Shown here: positions 60,580-64,000 of the stretch, piece by piece
Position numbering within the stretch: the first letter of the stretch is position 1
How the letters are laid out: the number at the start of each line of letters is the position of its first letter
Source of the DNA: Neorhizobium galegae bv. officinalis
GTDB taxonomy: Bacteria > Pseudomonadota > Alphaproteobacteria > Rhizobiales > Rhizobiaceae
Assembly (NCBI GenBank): GCA_000985875.1
Contig: CCRI01000008.1
Span: forward strand, 216,546-280,545
DNA: 64,000 nt
Direction of reading: 5' to 3'
The notes under the pieces: model-generated
The model's database searches: none
What the model was told of the DNA's origin: nothing
What the model saw: the letters and a program-made list of their open reading frames with translations, nothing else
Translations under genes and position numbers: made by a program

Positions 60580-63500
60580 TCATACCTGCTGCTGGGGGGC
60601 GATCGTCAGCATGCCGTCGCGTTCCAAGATCGTGCCTTCGGCCTTCTGCAATGCAATCCGGGAAACGATAAGTTCCCGAAGCTGGCTGCTCGTCGATCTG
60701 AATCCCAGTCCTCTCGCGATTGCGTTGACGGCTTCATCTTCTGTAGCTCCAAAGCTAGCTTCAAGAACTCCGGCAAGCCCCTCATCGATTTCCATCGGCG
60801 GGATCATCTCGATGCGTCGCAGGCTCGGGGACGTGACCCCGCTCCTGTCTCTGAGCCGTGCCTCGGCGCCGGGCCAATGCAAGAATTCGCCTGACCTGTA
60901 GACGTGGCCACCGTTGACGGCGATGTCTATCGCGCTGCCAATGTGCGCCTTGATCCTGCTTCCCGACTGCTGGAGTCCCCACGCTGTTCGGATGCGGGTG
61001 ATGATCTCGTCGCGGTGCACTGGCCCCTCAAGCTCTACGACCTCCTTCACCAGGTTGACCAGGATGCCCGTCGGGGTCTCGTGCAGCTCGTATTGGAAGT
61101 TCGCCTTCGGAGAGGCTTCTTCGTACACAGGCGTAACGCTCTCGTGGGATACGGGCTGCAGACCGATCTCGGTCACGGTCGCGCGTTCGATCGTGACGAC
61201 TTCGACCGGCACGGCACGCGCGGCCGCCTGCGACGCTTCCGCACTGCTTAGTGCGCTGGCCTTCGCCTCCTCGATCGCCTGGACCAGGCGGTCGAGCTCG
61301 CCCTTCGGTCGCTGGAACCAATCAGCGCTCCAGATCCGGTGGATCTTCCAGCCATGATCCTCGAGAACAGCCTGGCGGAGCCTGTCGCGGTCACGAGCGG
61401 AACGGGAGAGATGATATTCTGCTCCATCGCACTCGATGCCGATCAGGTAGCGGCCCGGAACCTCCGCATCCGCGACTGCGAGGTCGATGAAGAATCCGGC
61501 GATACCGACCTGCGGATGAACCTGATACCCGCGCTCCTGGAGCGAAGCCATCACCTGCTCCTCGAAAACGCTGTCCATGCCGCGGTCCGCCCGCTGCGCC
61601 ATGGAAAGGCGGCCGGTGCGCGCGTAGTGCAGGAACAGCTTGAAGGCCAGGACGCCCTTCCCCTTGGCGCGATCGAGGTCGATATCCTCGTCCGTGATCG
61701 AGGAATAGACCTCGCAGCGCCGCTTTGCTCGGCTGATCAGCACGTTGAGGCGACGTTCTCCTCCTTCTGCGCCAAGCGGGCCGAAGCGCATCCCGAGATA
61801 GCCCTGCGCGTTCTTCGCGTACGCCACCGAAATCAGGATCACGTCGCGCTCGTCACCCTGCACGTTTTCCAGGTTTTTGATGAAGAACGGTTCGTGGGGA
61901 TGCGAATGGAAGAAATCCTCGGTCTGCGGATTGAGCCGACGCAGGAGTTCGAGCTCATCCTGGATCTGTCGACGCTGTTTGATCGAGAATGCGGCTACTC
62001 CGAGAGACAGGTTCGGCGAGTTCAGTGCGTGACGGATGATCGCTTCCGCCACGACCTTCGCCTCGACCTTGTTGACGCCCTCCTCGAAAACGCCGCCTGC
62101 GACGGGATGGAAGCGGAGCCCCATGCCTGCTTCCTGCGTGTACGGGCTCGGCACTATGAAGAGCTTGCTGTCGTAGAACTGACTGTTGGAAACCGCGATG
62201 AGCGACTGGTGTCGGCTCCGGTAGTGCCAGCGCAGCATCTTTTCGGAAAGACCACGCGCGGAGAATAGACCAAGAATGCTCTCGATGTCGGAGACCTGCG
62301 CGCCATCCTGCTCGTCGTCGTCCTCGGAGCCGCCGGAGGTCATCTTCGAGAAGAACCTGGTGGGTGGCAACTGCCTCTCGTCCCCCACGACCACGACCTG
62401 CCTCGCGCGGGCGATCGCGCCGAGTGCGTCGACGGGCTGGATCTGGGACGCCTCGTCCATCACCAAGAGATCGAACTCAAGCACGCCCGGCGGCAGGAAC
62501 TGGGCGATCGAGAGCGGGCTCATCATGAACACCGGCTTCAACGCCTGTATGGCCGGAGACGCCTTCTGCATCAGTTGCCGTATCGGCATGTGGTTTCGCC
62601 GCCGTGCCATCTCTCCACGGAGGATGCCGACCGGACCTATGCCGCTCACCTGCGGTATCTTCCGATGGTGCGCCCTGACGACCTCGAGTCTGGAGAGACG
62701 CATGCGGCTAAGGTCGAGTGATGCGAATTCCCCGACGAGCCTGCTGTGCACCTCGCCATCGAACCTGGCGAGATCCGGGTCCTTCAAGTGCTGGTCCTTC
62801 AGGACGGCCTCGTAGAATGCCATGTCGAAATAGGAGACGATCTCGGAAGTCCGGATCCGACCGTCCTGGAGCCTGTCTACGATGAGCTCGACGCCCAACT
62901 TCCGCGCATCTGCGGCCCGACCGTTATATGACGCGAACTTGGAGAGCTGCTCCTCGTTCTGGCTCCACAGAAGCAGCTTGGCCGCCACTTCCGCCAGAGA
63001 TGCATCGGCCACATCTTCGACATCAAACAAGATCCGTAATTCCGCCGAGAGGAAAGCAAGCAGATCGCGGATTTTCGCCGCGAAAGCGTCAGCCGCGCCC
63101 GCTGTCCGCCGCGCCCTCTCCGCCGTACCCGGACGATCGGCAACGCGGGACGCGAGAAGGCGGATGTCGCTGTTTGCGGACACCCACTCCGCCATCTCTG
63201 CGAGCCGCAACCATGAGGATGATCCTCCCGCCCACATCTGGCCGAATGCGGCACGACCGAGATCATCCGCCCTGTCCAGCGCATCCTTTCCGGCCTGAGC
63301 TGCAGCAAGCCTCTCCAGCATCGCCACGCGCTCGCCGTTGGTGTCTGGCAGCGACTTTGCGAGTGGCACGAACGCCCTGTGCGCCTCTGCGATCTCTTTC
63401 AGCAGCGGCGCTGCCTGGGTAAGCACGATCTCATCGGGCGCGACGGCGTTCTGAAACAATGACGGCGCGCTGTCTCCCGCCTCGATCCACAAGTCGGATG

Positions 63501-64000
63501 CATGGCGCGAAGCTTCGTCGAGCAGTACCCTGACCTGCTGGCAGCGCGTCGCAACCGCACTTCTGTCCGTTAGGCGACTCGCGATCGTTCGCGCTTCCGT
63601 ACCCAGCCCGCGCAGACTGCGCATCCAGAGCACTAGGCTTTCAAGCGGCTTCGGATCGGTCTTCTCGCCGCGCCAGTCGGCGCCGAATGCGGCGCGGCCG
63701 AGACCGTCGCCGTCCCTTATCGCCGCGCGAGCATCCTTGCCCTTCTGCAGCAGGTCGAGGATGCGAACGGTTTCCACCGGATCTGCCTCCGGCATGACGG
63801 TTCGAAGAAGCGCCTTCGCCCTTCTCCAATCACCGCTCAGGAACTTCAGCATCTTCTGGCCGTGGATCGCGACGGCGGAGCGGGCCGGGGCGAGATCTAC
63901 GTCCCAGGCCTGGTCGTTCACCTTGCCGGAGAGCTCACCGCGGATCTGTCGGTACGTTGCAACGGCTTCCGCAAGGTCGCTGGCCTGGTCGAGGCCCCGC
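60580..64000 (-). CDS. large SF1 helicase-nuclease with DUF3320-type tail (5' end outside window)
   Basis: The visible 1140 residues are the C-terminal part of a protein that continues past base 64000 with the frame open. An SF1 (UPF1/DNA2-like) helicase core shows motif II LLVMDEASQI, motif III VVVGDERQLPP, LRWHYRSRHQSLI, NVQGDERDVILIS and motif VI RLNVLISRAKRR; Walker A must lie upstream. A Vsr/MTES_1575-like nuclease follows (FEEQVMASLQERGYQVHPQV, FFIDLAV, IGIECDGAEYH, with IWSADWF). The last ~150 residues form a DUF3320-type winged module (VHRDEIITRIRTAWGLQQSG). The architecture matches DUF4011-helicase-nuclease-DUF3320 proteins common in defence islands. Confidence 0.85.
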   Translation of the reverse strand, partial: RGLDQASDLAEAVATYRQIRGELSGKVNDQAWDVDLAPARSAVAIHGQKMLKFLSGDWRRAKALLRTVMPEADPVETVRILDLLQKGKDARAAIRDGDGLGRAAFGADWRGEKTDPKPLESLVLWMRSLRGLGTEARTIASRLTDRSAVATRCQQVRVLLDEASRHASDLWIEAGDSAPSLFQNAVAPDEIVLTQAAPLLKEIAEAHRAFVPLAKSLPDTNGERVAMLERLAAAQAGKDALDRADDLGRAAFGQMWAGGSSSWLRLAEMAEWVSANSDIRLLASRVADRPGTAERARRTAGAADAFAAKIRDLLAFLSAELRILFDVEDVADASLAEVAAKLLLWSQNEEQLSKFASYNGRAADARKLGVELIVDRLQDGRIRTSEIVSYFDMAFYEAVLKDQHLKDPDLARFDGEVHSRLVGEFASLDLSRMRLSRLEVVRAHHRKIPQVSGIGPVGILRGEMARRRNHMPIRQLMQKASPAIQALKPVFMMSPLSIAQFLPPGVLEFDLLVMDEASQIQPVDALGAIARARQVVVVGDERQLPPTRFFSKMTSGGSEDDDEQDGAQVSDIESILGLFSARGLSEKMLRWHYRSRHQSLIAVSNSQFYDSKLFIVPSPYTQEAGMGLRFHPVAGGVFEEGVNKVEAKVVAEAIIRHALNSPNLSLGVAAFSIKQRRQIQDELELLRRLNPQTEDFFHSHPHEPFFIKNLENVQGDERDVILISVAYAKNAQGYLGMRFGPLGAEGGERRLNVLISRAKRRCEVYSSITDEDIDLDRAKGKGVLAFKLFLHYARTGRLSMAQRADRGMDSVFEEQVMASLQERGYQVHPQVGIAGFFIDLAVADAEVPGRYLIGIECDGAEYHLSRSARDRDRLRQAVLEDHGWKIHRIWSADWFQRPKGELDRLVQAIEEAKASALSSAEASQAAARAVPVEVVTIERATVTEIGLQPVSHESVTPVYEEASPKANFQYELHETPTGILVNLVKEVVELEGPVHRDEIITRIRTAWGLQQSGSRIKAHIGSAIDIAVNGGHVYRSGEFLHWPGAEARLRDRSGVTSPSLRRIEMIPPMEIDEGLAGVLEASFGATEDEAVNAIARGLGFRSTSSQLRELIVSRIALQKAEGTILERDGMLTIAPQQQV

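Noticed and set aside
63919..63921. GTG as the start of the helicase-nuclease gene
   Set aside because: The frame is open to base 64000 and the helicase Walker A region is missing, so this is an internal valine codon.
1..64000. CRISPR arrays, insertion sequences, integrases, prophage genes
   Set aside because: No regularly spaced direct repeats, DDE transposase, tyrosine or serine recombinase, or phage structural gene was recognised.

Overview
The window reads as a stretch of a high-GC alphaproteobacterial chromosome, most likely from the Rhizobiaceae (Rhizobium, Neorhizobium or Agrobacterium relatives). Support comes from the fused MrpA/MrpB antiporter subunit, a coenzyme-B12-dependent ribonucleotide reductase, an HWE-family histidine kinase, DUF982, DUF1236 and BA14K small proteins, and three exact matches to the rhizobial EcfG (RpoE2) general-stress promoter (GGAAC, 16-17 nt, CGTT). 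Genus and species are not assignable from the sequence alone.

Positions 1-48,650 look like ordinary chromosomal backbone. From left to right: the end of a Mrp cation/proton antiporter operon (mrpA/B fusion, mrpC, partial mrpD, leftward); a two-domain 3-dehydroshikimate dehydratase; small stress-type proteins under EcfG promoters; an orphan ChrR-like cupin protein; a sulfur/translation-quality cluster (cysK, AlaX-type editing protein, sseA); a PadR regulator with a large operator; the divergent ald / Lrp pair; a PilZ protein; an HWE kinase coupled to a single-domain response regulator; a Tat-exported CpdB-type phosphodiesterase; a PhzF-like protein; a ZntB-like metal transporter; a LysR / azoreductase pair; two c-di-GMP genes, one a striking ammonium-transporter-PAS-GGDEF-EAL fusion; glpQ-like, ilvA, trkH and PPP-phosphatase genes; a tRNA-Leu(UAA); wrbA; a CinA-like gene; a universal stress protein under a perfect FNR/FixK box; gpt; a chemotaxis receptor with a neighbouring secreted protein; and nrdJ with a long upstream region carrying NrdR-type boxes and a DnaA box.

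From about 48,800 onward the content changes to accessory and defence genes. A tightly packed seven-gene run (48,824-56,801) begins as a complete type II CBASS antiphage system: Cap4-like SAVED effector, CD-NTase, Cap2 (E2-E1 ligase-like) and Cap3 (JAMM protease). It continues, with overlapping or near-overlapping genes, into two more proteins with PD-(D/E)xK-like nuclease motifs and a small protein of unknown function. Beyond it lie an EcfG-controlled BA14K-like secreted protein, further small secreted proteins, an RNase H, a DUF429 protein, and the C-terminal two thirds of a giant SF1 helicase fused to a Vsr-like nuclease and a DUF3320-type tail, which runs off the right edge. No integrase, transposase or CRISPR array was found.

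The strongest leads are the three-gene extension of the CBASS operon, the duplicated C-terminal tail on its CD-NTase (the expected Cap2 conjugation site), the Amt-PAS-GGDEF-EAL fusion, and several well-formed regulatory sites.
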